A DNA stretch of 64,000 nt from an uncultured Litoreibacter sp. (GTDB lineage: Bacteria; Pseudomonadota; Alphaproteobacteria; Rhodobacterales; Rhodobacteraceae): contig CANMWQ010000003.1 in NCBI GenBank assembly GCA_947501685.1, positions 248,001-312,000 on the forward strand, written 5' to 3'. A model generated the notes under the pieces. The model saw nothing but the letters and a program-made list of their open reading frames with translations, did not search any database and had not been told where the DNA came from. Positions within the stretch are counted from its first letter, which is position 1, and each line of letters starts with the position of its first letter. Of the stretch, positions 18,094 to 27,404 are shown in pieces. The translations under genes and the position numbers were made by a program.

Positions 18094-20151
18094 TTAGCGG
18101 ACCCATAACCTGTCGCCACGAACCTGCCTGCTTGTTTGCAGCTGTAACCCATGTGCGGAAGGCCGCACGGAGACAGACCCGCCGTACCGCAAATCGGCTT
18201 CGGTCAGGGCGGCGCAATCGGGCCGGTCCTTGGTAGACGGAAGGATCAACAGCTCCGCGTTGGCACAGAGCCGCGACAGCTCCACCGCGCTCAGATCGTC
18301 GGCGCGCAGGTAATGGACCACCTGCCCGCCCAGCGATACCCTTGCCTCGTTGCGGGTGAACGCGCCACGCATTGCGGCCTCTTCCTGCGTTGCGGCGTCG
18401 CCGTCGTTCTCAAGCCAAGCGCCCGCCACGAACCCGTCGCCTTTCGGCTTGTTCAACTGCCGCCCCTCCGGGCCCAGCACGCCGATCAATGTGCCAGTGT
18501 CGGAGATCAGCATGGCGGGGCGTGTGCTCATGGACCAAAGGCCCATCGCAACCCCCAAGATTGCCACCCCTAACAGGCGACTGTAGGACCGGGAGAGGCA
18601 CAGCGCGGCCCCTCCGAACCCCAGCAAGGGCAATACGTAAGCGCCGGGTTGTGGGATCAGTCGCAGGGCGCTGTCCCAGCTGGCAACGGTTTCCGCGACA
18701 AAGAGAATCCAGCGGATCCCAAGGCGCGAAATTTCAAGCCCCAGTTGCTCCAACCCCAGCGGGCTTAGCACCGCCGCCAGCACCGCACCGGGCATCACCA
18801 CCATGCCCATGATCGGCACGGAGGCCAGATTGGCCACCAGCCCCCATTGCGCCATCTGATTGAAGTGATACGCCCCAAAAGGCGCCGTCGCAGCCCCCGC
18901 AATGGCCGATGAGATCACCAGCGAGGCAAAGTTTCGCGCCCATTTCGGCCAAGTGACCCAAAGCTGGCGGTCGCGAATTTCCGCGAATACCGCCACCAGT
19001 GCCGTGGTCGCGGCAAAGGACATCTGAAACCCCGGCCCGGCAAGGCTGTCCGGGCTCACCACCAGCACGATCAGCGCCGCGACCGCGACGGCGCGCAAGG
19101 TCAGGGCGCGGCGGTCGAGGCAAATGGCGATCAACATCACTGCCACCATAATGAACGCGCGCTGCGTGGCGACATTTGCGCCTGAGATCAATAAATAGCT
19201 GATCGCCGCGACGAATGCGGCGCAGGCGGCGATTTTCTTTGGGTCCAAGCGCATGGCCACGCTGGGCATGGTGGCCAGCCCGATGCGGATCATGGCAAAG
19301 ACCACACCTGTCAGCAGCCCCATATGCAGGCCCGAGATGGCCAGCAAATGCGCGAGGTTCGAGGCCCGCAACGCGTCCAGAGCGGCGGGGTCGATATGCG
19401 AGCGATCCCCCGTCAAAATGGCCGTGGCGAAGGCACCTTCCCTACCCGGAAGCCGCTCCGTGATGGCGCGCGACAGCGCCATCCGCAGGGAGAACACGCG
19501 GATCCGCCAGCCGTCCTGAATTGCGGGGGATTGCAGCAATGCGGGCGTGCGGGTGTAGCCGACGCCGCCCAATTGCTGGAACCATGCGTGGCGCTGGAAA
19601 TCGAAGCCGCCGGGTTCAACCGGGCCTGCGGGGGGCGACAGATGGCCAGTCATCATCAGGATTTGCCCGGGCCTTGGGTCCGCGAAAGGCTGCTCGCCAT
19701 GAAGCGACACACGGACTCGCAAGGGGCGACGATCCGGGGCCACCCGGTCCAGCCGCACCTGATCGAGCGTCAGGCGCAGCTTGTCGGAGCCTGATCGGTC
19801 GATCCCCACGACCCTCCCTTCAATGGGGCCGTAGTAACGAAATTGCAGAACCGGGGCCGCCGCGCCGTAGCTGTGCAGCCCGGCGGTGGCAAAGCCCATG
19901 ACGCCCAACGCGCAGAGCCAGATGATCGGCAAGAGCACGTAGAGCCGCGCGGTCAGAACAGGGAGCAGAAACGCTCCGCCGATCAGGGTCCAAAAGTGGC
20001 GCGGATCCGGCTCAAAGGGCAACGCGAAATAGACCCCGACGCCGCAGCCAAACGCCACGGGCAGCCAGATGAACACTGCCCCATGGCCCAGGCTTTGGAA
20101 GGCCGCCCCAAGGGCGGCGGCGCGTCGAGACTGCCCCGCACTTGTTTCCAT
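18094..20151 (-). CDS. comEC: ComEC/Rec2-family inner-membrane DNA uptake channel protein
   Basis: Multi-pass membrane protein of the ComEC family, which moves single-stranded DNA across the inner membrane during competence. The 685-residue protein has hydrophobic helices near the N-terminus (AVFIWLPVAFGCGVGVYFAL, LYVLLPIIWLCALG), a soluble DUF4131/OB-like region with EGRVVGIDRSGSDKLRL and DPRPGQILMMTGHL, then the competence domain (FATAILTGDRSHID, LLAISGLHMGLL, MIRIGLATMPS, GANVATQRAFIM). The C-terminal about 150 residues are a reduced extracytoplasmic domain. I see no HXHXDH metallo-beta-lactamase motif, as is common in Rhodobacterales. In GTA producers ComEC is needed for recipients to take up GTA-delivered DNA. 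Confidence 0.93.
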   Translation of the reverse strand: METSAGQSRRAAALGAAFQSLGHGAVFIWLPVAFGCGVGVYFALPFEPDPRHFWTLIGGAFLLPVLTARLYVLLPIIWLCALGVMGFATAGLHSYGAAAPVLQFRYYGPIEGRVVGIDRSGSDKLRLTLDQVRLDRVAPDRRPLRVRVSLHGEQPFADPRPGQILMMTGHLSPPAGPVEPGGFDFQRHAWFQQLGGVGYTRTPALLQSPAIQDGWRIRVFSLRMALSRAITERLPGREGAFATAILTGDRSHIDPAALDALRASNLAHLLAISGLHMGLLTGVVFAMIRIGLATMPSVAMRLDPKKIAACAAFVAAISYLLISGANVATQRAFIMVAVMLIAICLDRRALTLRAVAVAALIVLVVSPDSLAGPGFQMSFAATTALVAVFAEIRDRQLWVTWPKWARNFASLVISSAIAGAATAPFGAYHFNQMAQWGLVANLASVPIMGMVVMPGAVLAAVLSPLGLEQLGLEISRLGIRWILFVAETVASWDSALRLIPQPGAYVLPLLGFGGAALCLSRSYSRLLGVAILGVAMGLWSMSTRPAMLISDTGTLIGVLGPEGRQLNKPKGDGFVAGAWLENDGDAATQEEAAMRGAFTRNEARVSLGGQVVHYLRADDLSAVELSRLCANAELLILPSTKDRPDCAALTEADLRYGGSVSVRPSAHGLQLQTSRQVRGDRLWVR

Positions 20152-20228
20152 GATCAGACCGGCCTAAACAGTTTTTCGCACCTCGCTAGACCTAGCGGTT
20201 TTCTGGTTTCCATAAGGTTAATCTTCCC

Positions 20229-21644
20229 ATGACCTCGTCCCCGTCCGGCACGCCTGTCGTCACCCGTTTTGCCCCATCGCCCACCGGTTTTCTGCATATC
20301 GGCGGGGCGCGCACGGCGCTGTTCAACTGGCTTTATGCACGTGGGCAAGGTGGCAAGTTCCTGCTGCGGATCGAGGATACGGACCGCGCGCGTTACACGC
20401 CGGAGGCGGTGGAGGCGATCACGGATGGGCTGACATGGCTGGGGCTGGATTGGGATGGGGAGGCTGTGTCTCAGTTCGAGAGTGCCCCGCGCCACGCGGC
20501 GGTGGCCCATGAGATGCTGGCAAATGGGACCGCCTATAAGTGCTTTTCCACCCAAGATGAGATTGCCGCGTTTCGCGAAGAGGCCAAGGCGGCCGGGCGC
20601 TCCACGCTGTTTCGCTCCCCTTGGCGCGATGTGGCCGAGAACGCGCATCCTGACGCGCCCTTTGTGCTCCGCGTCAAGGCCCCGCAAGAGGGTTCAATCA
20701 CCATTCAGGACGCGGTGCAGGGCGAAGTGACATGGAAGGCCGACACGCTTGACGACATGGTGCTGCTGCGCTCGGACGGCTCGCCGGTCTATATGTTGGC
20801 GGTGGTGGTCGATGACCATGATATGGGCGTGACCCATGTGGTCAGGGGCGACGACCATCTGGCCAATGCGGCGCGGCAATCGATGATTTACACCGCGATG
20901 GCCTGGGACCTTCCAACCTTCGCGCATATCCCGCTGATCCACGGGCCGGATGGCAAGAAGCTGTCGAAGCGTCACGGCGCGCTTGGGATCGAAGAGTACC
21001 GCAATATGGGCTACACGCCTGCCGGGCTGCGCAACTATCTGGCACGCCTTGGCTGGAGCCATGGCGATGACGAGGTGTTCACCGACGCGCAAGCGCTGGA
21101 GTGGTTTGATCTGTCCGGCATCGGCAAGGCCCCTGCCCGGCTTGATTTCAAGAAGATGGAAAACATTTGCGGCCATCACATCGCGATGAGCGATGACGCC
21201 GTGTTGATGGCCGATATCAACAGCTATATCGCCAATAGCGAGCACGCAGCTCTTTCGCAGGCGCAGCAAGAGGCGCTGCTGGCCGCGCTGCCGGTGCTCA
21301 AAGGAAACGCGAAAACGCTGGGCGCCCTTCTGGATAAGGCCCATTTTGTGTTGGGACAGCGCCCGTTCACGCCAGATGAGAAGGCATCAAAACAACTTGA
21401 TACGGCATCCCGTGGTATGCTGAAAGAATTGACGCCGCAGCTGCAAACTGTTAGTTGGTCTCGTGAACCGCTTGAGGGCGCGCTTAACGATTTCGTAGCA
21501 TCTCGGGAAATAGGGTTCGGCAAATTAGCCGGTCCTCTCAGAGCTGCACTTTCGGGGCGGGCCGTCTCCCCCAGTGTCTTCGATATGATGATGCTGATCG
21601 GGCGTGAGGAAACCCTCGCCCGGCTGGAAGACGCGGTGGGCTGA
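20229..21644 (+). CDS. gltX: Glutamyl-tRNA synthetase
   Basis: Charges tRNA-Glu, and often tRNA-Gln, in bacteria that use amidation. A 471-residue class I synthetase with the HIGH-like [24 protein letters not shown] and KMSKS-like KKLSKRHG motifs. [17 protein letters not shown] and a C-terminal anticodon-binding region complete the discriminating GluRS pattern. It is distinct from the truncated paralogue gluQ at 45.4 kb. The start at 20229 lies in a short region divergent from comEC. Confidence 0.96.
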   Translation: MTSSPSGTPVVTRFAPSPTGFLHIGGARTALFNWLYARGQGGKFLLRIEDTDRARYTPEAVEAITDGLTWLGLDWDGEAVSQFESAPRHAAVAHEMLANGTAYKCFSTQDEIAAFREEAKAAGRSTLFRSPWRDVAENAHPDAPFVLRVKAPQEGSITIQDAVQGEVTWKADTLDDMVLLRSDGSPVYMLAVVVDDHDMGVTHVVRGDDHLANAARQSMIYTAMAWDLPTFAHIPLIHGPDGKKLSKRHGALGIEEYRNMGYTPAGLRNYLARLGWSHGDDEVFTDAQALEWFDLSGIGKAPARLDFKKMENICGHHIAMSDDAVLMADINSYIANSEHAALSQAQQEALLAALPVLKGNAKTLGALLDKAHFVLGQRPFTPDEKASKQLDTASRGMLKELTPQLQTVSWSREPLEGALNDFVASREIGFGKLAGPLRAALSGRAVSPSVFDMMMLIGREETLARLEDAVG

Positions 21645-21767
21645 TGCCTGCTGTGGTTCCTGCTTCAAGGTTCCAGAGATAAAATGGTGACTGCGCATTT
21701 GTGGCACCACCCCAACTGGATCGCGGCGACCGCGCCGAGACAGGTCCGCACTTAGAAAGGTGACGCC

Positions 21768-23057
21768 ATGGCTGACAAAACCGCAAAACTTACATTCGGC
21801 GATACGGAGCTTGAGCTGCCGATGTACTCCCCCACCGTGGGCCCTGACGTGATCGACATCTCCAAGCTTTATGCGCAGGGCAAGGTGTTCACCTTTGACC
21901 CCGGCTTCACCTCGACGGCCGCCTGCGACAGCACGATCACCTATATTGACGGCGGCAAGGGCGAGCTGTTGCATCGTGGCTATCCGATCGACCAGCTGGC
22001 GGAAAAGTCCCACTACCTCGAAGTTTGCTACCTGCTTCTCTATGGCGATTTGCCCTCGGCCGCCGAACTGGAGGAATTTGAGAGCCTCGTGACCAATCAC
22101 ACCATGATTCACGAGCAGATGATGTTCTTGTTCCGCGGCTTCCGCCGGGACGCGCATCCGATGGCGATCATGAACGGTGTGGTCGGCGCGATGTCCGCCT
22201 TCTACCACGATTCCACCGATATCCATGACGCGCATCAGCGCGAGGTGGCCTCCATCCGGATGATCGCCAAGATGCCGACGATTGCGGCCATGGCCTATAA
22301 ATTCACCATCGGGCAGCCTTTCGTATATCCGCGCAACGATCTTGATTACGCGTCGAACTTCCTGCGGATGTGTTTCTCTGTCCCCTGCGAGGATTATCAG
22401 GTGAACCCGATCCTGAGCCGCGCGATGGACCGGATTTTCACCCTGCATGCTGATCACGAGCAAAACGCGTCCACTTCAACCGTACGGCTTGCGTCCTCTT
22501 CGGGCGCCAACCCGTTTGCCTGCATTGCGGCTGGCATCGCGTGTCTTTGGGGCCCGGCCCATGGTGGTGCCAACCAAGCCTGCCTTGAGATGCTGCAAGA
22601 GATCGGCACCGTGGACCGCATCCCTGAATATATCGCGCGGGCGAAAGACAAGAACGACCCGTTCCGCTTGATGGGCTTTGGCCACCGGGTCTACAAGAAC
22701 TTTGACCCGCGCGCGACGGTGATGAAGAAATCGGCCGATGAGGTGCTTGATCTGCTGGGCGTCGAAAACAACCCGACGCTGCAGGTGGCCAAAGAGCTTG
22801 AAAAACAGGCGCTGGCCGACCCGTATTTCGCCGAGAAGAAGCTGTTCCCGAATGTCGATTTCTATTCCGGCATCATCCTGAACGCGATGGGCTTCCCGAC
22901 CTCGATGTTCACCCCGATCTTTGCGCTGTCGCGCACCGTGGGCTGGATCTCGCAGTGGAAGGAAATGATCGCCGATCCAAAGATGAAAATCGGCCGCCCG
23001 CGCCAGCTTTATTTGGGTGAGCCAATGCGCGATTACGTCGATATCGAAAAGCGCTGA
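21768..23057 (+). CDS. gltA: Citrate synthase (type II)
   Basis: Condenses acetyl-CoA with oxaloacetate to citrate. The 429-residue protein starts after AGAAAGGTGACGCC. Family blocks are [40 protein letters not shown]-like [17 protein letters not shown] (active-site His), [15 protein letters not shown] (active-site His and Arg) and [28 protein letters not shown] (active-site Asp region). Length fits the NADH-sensitive hexameric type. The next gene encodes an alternative oxidase, and a hairpin lies between the two. Confidence 0.97.
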   Translation: MADKTAKLTFGDTELELPMYSPTVGPDVIDISKLYAQGKVFTFDPGFTSTAACDSTITYIDGGKGELLHRGYPIDQLAEKSHYLEVCYLLLYGDLPSAAELEEFESLVTNHTMIHEQMMFLFRGFRRDAHPMAIMNGVVGAMSAFYHDSTDIHDAHQREVASIRMIAKMPTIAAMAYKFTIGQPFVYPRNDLDYASNFLRMCFSVPCEDYQVNPILSRAMDRIFTLHADHEQNASTSTVRLASSSGANPFACIAAGIACLWGPAHGGANQACLEMLQEIGTVDRIPEYIARAKDKNDPFRLMGFGHRVYKNFDPRATVMKKSADEVLDLLGVENNPTLQVAKELEKQALADPYFAEKKLFPNVDFYSGIILNAMGFPTSMFTPIFALSRTVGWISQWKEMIADPKMKIGRPRQLYLGEPMRDYVDIEKR

Positions 23058-23096
23058 GAGACGTGAAAATGTCGCAGGCCATGGCTATGGTCTGAT

Positions 23097-23146
23097 CAAA
23101 AGGCCCTCCTATCTATGTCGTAGAGGCATTTAGGAGGGCCTCTTTG
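23097..23146 (+). promoter_or_regulatory. Inverted repeat spanning the ribosome binding site of the alternative oxidase gene
   Basis: AGGCCCTCCT at 23101-23110 and AGGAGGGCCT at 23132-23141 are perfect 10-bp arms with a 21-nt loop. They extend by four more base pairs (CAAA/TTTG) past one bulged C, reaching the base before the ATG at 23147. The right arm contains the AGGAGG Shine-Dalgarno sequence. The structure could end gltA transcription (poor U-run) or hide the ribosome binding site of aox. Which of these applies cannot be decided from sequence. Confidence 0.6.
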
Positions 23147-23800
23147 ATGAAACACACCACCGACTTCAAGACCGCTGAAGCCGAATTCCAAACGGTGCAT
23201 CACGCGCCTGTTGACCTGTCTGACCGCATCGCCTTGAGGGTGGTCAAGTTCATGCGGATCTTTGCCGACAAATTTTTCACAGGCCGCTACGGACACCGGG
23301 CCGTCGTGCTCGAAACCGTGGCCGCCGTGCCGGGCATGGTGGGTGGGTTGTTGCAGCACCTCAAGGCCATCCGCCACATCCGCGATGACCAAGGCTGGAT
23401 CAAAGAGCTGATCGAAGAGGCAGACAATGAGCGCATGCACCTGATGACCTTCATCCATATCGCCCAACCTTCGCGGTTCGAGCGGTTTTTGATCATGGCA
23501 ACGCAGCTGATCTTCTATAACGCGTATTTCTTCCTCTACCTGCTGTTCCCGCGCGTGGCGCACCGGGTCGTGGGTTATCTGGAGGAAGAGGCCGTCATCA
23601 GCTACACGCAATATCTTGAGCAAATCGACGCCGGCAATATCGAGAACGTGCCCGCACCCGACATTGCGAAAGAGTACTGGAACCTGCCCGATGACGCGCG
23701 CTTGCGCGAGGTGGTCATCGTGATCCGCGCCGACGAGGCTGAGCACCGCGATGCCAACCATCATTTCGCCAACCAGATCTCATCTGGCGAGATGTCCTAA
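23147..23800 (+). CDS. aox: Alternative oxidase (AOX, ubiquinol:oxygen oxidoreductase)
   Basis: Non-heme diiron terminal oxidase that takes electrons from ubiquinol and bypasses the cytochrome bc1 complex and cytochrome oxidase. The 217-residue protein carries the four diiron helices: the first ligand region [41 protein letters not shown] and [16 protein letters not shown]. Two hydrophobic segments ([21 protein letters not shown]) fit an interfacial membrane protein. It is shorter than plant AOX because the N-terminal dimer region is missing, as in bacterial members. Two possible starts exist (TTG at 23144, ATG at 23147); the ATG has AGGAGG 10 bp upstream. Confidence 0.9.
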   Translation: MKHTTDFKTAEAEFQTVHHAPVDLSDRIALRVVKFMRIFADKFFTGRYGHRAVVLETVAAVPGMVGGLLQHLKAIRHIRDDQGWIKELIEEADNERMHLMTFIHIAQPSRFERFLIMATQLIFYNAYFFLYLLFPRVAHRVVGYLEEEAVISYTQYLEQIDAGNIENVPAPDIAKEYWNLPDDARLREVVIVIRADEAEHRDANHHFANQISSGEMS

Positions 23801-23825
23801 ATACTGCGGCGGTGGGCTTTGCGGC

Positions 23826-24602
23826 CTACCGCCCTTCAAACGCCGCCGGGCGTTTGTCCAGGAACGCCAACACGCCCTCGCGGAAATCATGGCTTCGGCC
23901 CAACTCCCCTTGCAGTTTCGCTTCCAGCATCAGCTGCTTTTCCAGCGTGTTGTCATAGCTTTGGCGCAGGGATTGCTTGACCCGCTGATAGGCCGCTGTG
24001 GGGCCGTTGGCCAATTGCGTGGCGCGGTCTTTCCAGACCTCCTCGAACTTATCATCGGGCACCGCCTCCCAGATCATGCCCTGATCGGAGGCCTGTTGCG
24101 CCGTAATCGGCTCCGCAAACAGCGCCGAGCCCATCGCTTTGGGCAGGCCCACCTGACGCGGCAGAAAATACGTGCCACCCGCATCCGGGATCAGCCCGAT
24201 CCGGGTGAAGGCTTGCAGGAACATCGCACTTTCAGTGGCGATGACCACATCCGCCGATAGCGCCAAATTGGCCCCTGCCCCCGCCGCAGGCCCGTTCACA
24301 GCCGAGATCGTCGGGATCTTGCAGTCATAAATTGCCATCAGCATCGGGACATATTCATCGCGCAAGGTCCGCTCCAGATCCGTGCTGGCCACCGTCGCGC
24401 GGTCGCCCAGATCCTGGCCTGAACAAAACGCGCGTCCTTTGCCCGTCATCACCAGAACCCGCGCGTCCTTTTCGGCCTGTTTGGTGGCGTGCAAAAGCTC
24501 CGCGCGCATCTGCGTGTTGAGCGCATTCATCACATCAGGGCGCGAGAACTCGACCACCGCAATGTTGTTGCGCACCGAGTAGCGGATCGTGTCATATTGC
24601 AT
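23826..24602 (-). CDS. Enoyl-CoA hydratase/isomerase family protein, PaaG-like
   Basis: Crotonase-fold enzyme of 258 residues. The oxyanion-hole blocks are GKGRAFCSGQDLGDRA and AVNGPAAGAGANLALSADVVIATESA, and the distal loop is RIGLIPDAGGTYFLPRQVG, with Asp rather than the usual catalytic Glu at the second acid position. The phrase SGQDL and the length resemble PaaG, the epoxyphenylacetyl-CoA isomerase, but no other paa genes are in the window, so the substrate is uncertain. It is convergent with aox. Confidence 0.9.
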   Translation of the reverse strand: MQYDTIRYSVRNNIAVVEFSRPDVMNALNTQMRAELLHATKQAEKDARVLVMTGKGRAFCSGQDLGDRATVASTDLERTLRDEYVPMLMAIYDCKIPTISAVNGPAAGAGANLALSADVVIATESAMFLQAFTRIGLIPDAGGTYFLPRQVGLPKAMGSALFAEPITAQQASDQGMIWEAVPDDKFEEVWKDRATQLANGPTAAYQRVKQSLRQSYDNTLEKQLMLEAKLQGELGRSHDFREGVLAFLDKRPAAFEGR

Positions 24603-24685
24603 GGGGCAGCCCTTATCCGTTGGTTTGGATCAAGGATAACGGACCGATGCGCTTAGAAAAGCGAAACCTGCCGTCACTTGGCAAA

Positions 24686-25174
24686 TTAGCCGCCCCGGCT
24701 TGCCCGCCACGCTGCGAGTGCGGGGTTGTCTGCCCCCTCCTCCGGCGCGGCTTTCGTGCGTGGTCTTGTTTCCACACGCGGCTTGCGGTGACGCGCATAA
24801 TGCAGCTCCCGCGCGCCGAAATAGAAGCTGACAATCGCGCCCAGAAGCCACCAGAGCGGGTCCGGCACCAAGGCCAATCCCTGCATACGCGGCGCAAACC
24901 CCGCCGGGTCGGTCATCGCATAGACGAACAGCCCGATAGTGCCCAAGGCCAGCATTGGGCGCGGCAACCGGTTGAAGCCATTCATTGCGCTGTCAAACCA
25001 GCCCGCGCGGCCATGCTCGAACTCAGTCCCATGTTGGCCAAGTGCTGCGATATAGGCGTCATGACCCAGTTGAAGCCGCCGTGTTGCATTGGGCCGGAAC
25101 CCGTCCGCCACGTCGCCCACCGCACGGGTCAGGTCACGCGCGCCGCCGCCTAGTATCCGTCCGATTATCCCCAT
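24686..25174 (-). CDS. Holin of the gene-transfer-agent 3TM family
   Basis: Small membrane protein (162 residues) matching the GTA_holin_3TM family, whose members make the inner-membrane lesion that lets endolysin out. Hydrophobic segments lie around residues 74-90 (LALGTIGLFVYAMTDP) and 103-121 (LVPDPLWWLLGAIVSFYFGA). The amphipathic N-terminus MGIIGRILGGGARDLTRAVG is typical. The C-terminus is basic and then acidic. The start overlaps the stop of the endolysin gene by 10 bp, giving one lysis unit. The family assignment rests on length, topology and partner. Confidence 0.85.
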   Translation of the reverse strand: MGIIGRILGGGARDLTRAVGDVADGFRPNATRRLQLGHDAYIAALGQHGTEFEHGRAGWFDSAMNGFNRLPRPMLALGTIGLFVYAMTDPAGFAPRMQGLALVPDPLWWLLGAIVSFYFGARELHYARHRKPRVETRPRTKAAPEEGADNPALAAWRASRGG

Positions 25175-25776
25175 TTGGCCGTCCTCTTGCGATGTTCACT
25201 GTCCGAGAGATGATATTGCGGATCCATGAACGCCTCCGCCCGTTTGATCCAGCCGCCCTTACCCCCATCCCGCCTGCGCGCATATTTGCGCGACGCGGCC
25301 CGGCGGTCAGCAATCGCGTAATAGTAATTGCGCCGCGCGATGCCGTAGGCGTCCACCAGAAACGCCTCAGCCTCAGCAAAGGCCGCGAAGGAGATGCGGA
25401 TCGTCTGCGGCCCGATCACCCCGTCCCGTGCGATGTCGAACCCCATATTGCGCAGCAGGCTTTGCAGGATCTTCACCGCGTTCGAGCCCGCATTGACATA
25501 CATATCATAGACGCTGGCCTGCAACGGCTCGGGCAGTGCATTGATGCGAGGCCCTCTGAAATAATGCTGCTGGAAAATCTCGCCGGCTTTCTTGCGGGTC
25601 AGTTTCTTGACGTCGCGCGCCGTAACCGTCCCGTCGCCGTCCAGATCAAGCCCCAAACGGCGCATCGTGTGGATGGTGACGCCATGGTTCGTCGCCCCGC
25701 CCGGATCGTCGGGGTCGTTCACGTAGCCGCCCTCGGCGAGCAATATCTCTTCGGTGATCTCGTGGATGGTCTGCAT
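25165..25776 (-). CDS. GTA-type endolysin, glycoside hydrolase 108 family with C-terminal peptidoglycan-binding domain
   Basis: Peptidoglycan hydrolase of 203 residues. The N-terminal GH108 catalytic domain has the signature LAEGGYVNDPDDPGGATNHG, with the catalytic Glu in EGGY. An EF-hand-like DLDGDGTVTARDV loop interrupts the domain. The predicted peptidoglycan-binding region holds YVNAGSNAVKILQSLLRNMG and VIGPQTI. In Rhodobacter capsulatus the matching holin/endolysin pair lies away from the GTA structural genes and lyses the producer cell. A 10-bp perfect hairpin covers its ribosome binding site. No structural GTA gene is present in this window. Confidence 0.92.
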   Translation of the reverse strand: MQTIHEITEEILLAEGGYVNDPDDPGGATNHGVTIHTMRRLGLDLDGDGTVTARDVKKLTRKKAGEIFQQHYFRGPRINALPEPLQASVYDMYVNAGSNAVKILQSLLRNMGFDIARDGVIGPQTIRISFAAFAEAEAFLVDAYGIARRNYYYAIADRRAASRKYARRRDGGKGGWIKRAEAFMDPQYHLSDSEHRKRTAKWG

Positions 25777-25779
25777 GGC

Positions 25780-25808
25780 GTTTCTCCGCGCTGGTTCGGC
25801 GGAGAAAC
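25780..25808 (-). promoter_or_regulatory. Perfect hairpin burying the endolysin ribosome binding site
   Basis: On the minus strand GTTTCTCCGC, a 9-nt loop CGAACCAGC, then GCGGAGAAAC: a perfect 10-bp stem. The right arm holds GGAG, the only Shine-Dalgarno candidate, and ends three bases before the ATG. If formed in the mRNA it would block translation of the lysis unit. Alternatively the dyad may be a protein operator. Confidence 0.65.
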
Positions 25809-25859
25809 TGCATCTCTTTGGTTAACAGGTCGAAACCCGACCGTGCGCAGGTCTTTGGA

Positions 25860-26309
25860 TCAGGCGTCAGGCTCTTGGTAGACGCCTTGCGCTTTCAGCG
25901 CGTCGATCACCTCGACCGGCATGTAGGTTTCGTCATGTTTTGCAAATATTGTATGGGCTTGGAAGACGTTGTTCACGTAATTTCCAGTCGCCACCGTGCC
26001 TTGGCCTTCCTCAAACAGGTCAGGTCGCGGCTCGTCGCCGATATAGGCCACTGGGATTTCGGCATTGCCATCTGTGACCTTGAAGGTAAACGCGAAGCCC
26101 TCACCGTTGACGATGCTCTCTTCAACAACCAGCCCACCAATGCGGAAGGTTTCGGCTGCATCAGGCGGGTCTTCGGCCACTTGCGTCGGCGAGTAGAAAT
26201 AATTGATCCCGTCGCGCAGCGCGTATCCAATGAGCCCCGTGGCCACCAGCAATGCCACCGAGGCCACGGCAATGATCTGGATACGTCTCTTTTTCTTGAG
26301 CCCGCGCAT
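25860..26309 (-). CDS. ccmE: Cytochrome c maturation heme chaperone CcmE
   Basis: Periplasmic heme chaperone that carries heme covalently on a histidine to apocytochromes c. The 149-residue protein has one N-terminal membrane anchor (RRIQIIAVASVALLVATGLIGY). The OB-like beta barrel contains FRIGGLVVEES, FTFKVTDG and EIPVAYIGDEPRPDLFEEGQGTVATG, and the heme-attachment segment is AKHDETYMP (His). It lies alone between the GTA lysis genes and argC; the other ccm genes are elsewhere. Three c-type cytochrome features in the window (54.5-55.9 kb) depend on this system. Confidence 0.96.
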   Translation of the reverse strand: MRGLKKKRRIQIIAVASVALLVATGLIGYALRDGINYFYSPTQVAEDPPDAAETFRIGGLVVEESIVNGEGFAFTFKVTDGNAEIPVAYIGDEPRPDLFEEGQGTVATGNYVNNVFQAHTIFAKHDETYMPVEVIDALKAQGVYQEPDA

Positions 26310-26318
26310 GAGTGCTCC

Positions 26319-27347
26319 TTAAGGAAAGACCGGGGCCAGCATCAAGCCAGCCGTCTCTTCTAGATCTAACATCAGATTGGCATTTTGCAACGCTTGGCCC
26401 GATGACCCCTTCGTGAGGTTGTCCAGCGCGCAAACGATAATTGTGCGGCCCTCGATCCGGTCCCCGGTGACGCCCAGATGCACGAAATTCGAGCCCCTGA
26501 TATGACGGGTGGAGGGCGCTTGCCCTATCGGCAGCAGCTCAACGAACGGCTCCTGCGCATAGGCCTTGGCGAAAGCGTCATGAATGGCCTGCGCGTCGCC
26601 TTTGACATAGACCGTCGCCACGATGCCGCGATTGGCGGGCAGCAGATGCGGGGTGAATTGCACCTTTACGGGCCGCCCGGCAATAGCGCTGAATTCCTGA
26701 TCAAACTCCGCCAGATGCCGGTGCGTGCCGCCAATGCCGTAAGGGTGCGCACCTTCGCTCAGCTCCGCATGCAGCAGGCCTTCCCTCGAGGACCGCCCCG
26801 CGCCAGAAACGCCAGTTTTCAGGTCGATGATGATCTCGTCTAGATCAATCAACCCGGCCTCGATCAACGGCCGCAGCGCATATTGGCCCGTGGCTGCGTT
26901 GCAGCCCGTACCCGCCACCAGCCGCGCCGTTTTGATCTGGTCGCGGTAGAATTCGGTCAGGCCATAGACGGCCTCCGCCTGCTGCTCCAAAGCGCTATGC
27001 GGATTGCCGTACCATGCCTCGTACTCGGCGGGGTCCCGCAGCCGGAAATCCGCTGACAGATCGACGATTTTCAACGTCTTGGGCAGCCCGGAGATCACAT
27101 CCTGCGACGTCTTATGCGGCAAGGCGCAAAAGCACAGGTCGATCTGCGAGAAATCAATCTGATCAATCTTGACCAGTTGCGGCAGCGTCAGGTGGCGCAG
27201 ATGCGGAAATACCTGCGCCATGTCCATGCCCGCTTTGCGGTCGGCGGACAGGGCCGCGATGGTCATGTCAGGGTGGGTGGCGATCAGCCGGACCAGCTCT
27301 GCGCCCGTGTAACCGGACGCACCAAGAATGGCGATTTTATGGGTCAT
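26319..27347 (-). CDS. argC: N-acetyl-gamma-glutamyl-phosphate reductase
   Basis: Third step of arginine biosynthesis. The 342-residue protein has the Rossmann start [23 protein letters not shown], the catalytic cysteine in [37 protein letters not shown] (substrate loop) and [11 protein letters not shown]. It lies immediately upstream of ccmE on the same strand with a 9-bp gap. Confidence 0.95.
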   Translation of the reverse strand: MTHKIAILGASGYTGAELVRLIATHPDMTIAALSADRKAGMDMAQVFPHLRHLTLPQLVKIDQIDFSQIDLCFCALPHKTSQDVISGLPKTLKIVDLSADFRLRDPAEYEAWYGNPHSALEQQAEAVYGLTEFYRDQIKTARLVAGTGCNAATGQYALRPLIEAGLIDLDEIIIDLKTGVSGAGRSSREGLLHAELSEGAHPYGIGGTHRHLAEFDQEFSAIAGRPVKVQFTPHLLPANRGIVATVYVKGDAQAIHDAFAKAYAQEPFVELLPIGQAPSTRHIRGSNFVHLGVTGDRIEGRTIIVCALDNLTKGSSGQALQNANLMLDLEETAGLMLAPVFP

Positions 27348-27404
27348 GAGAGACTCCGTGAAGCGATTTGAATGTGGTTTAGAAGAAAGACAGGCGGGCG
27401 TCCA

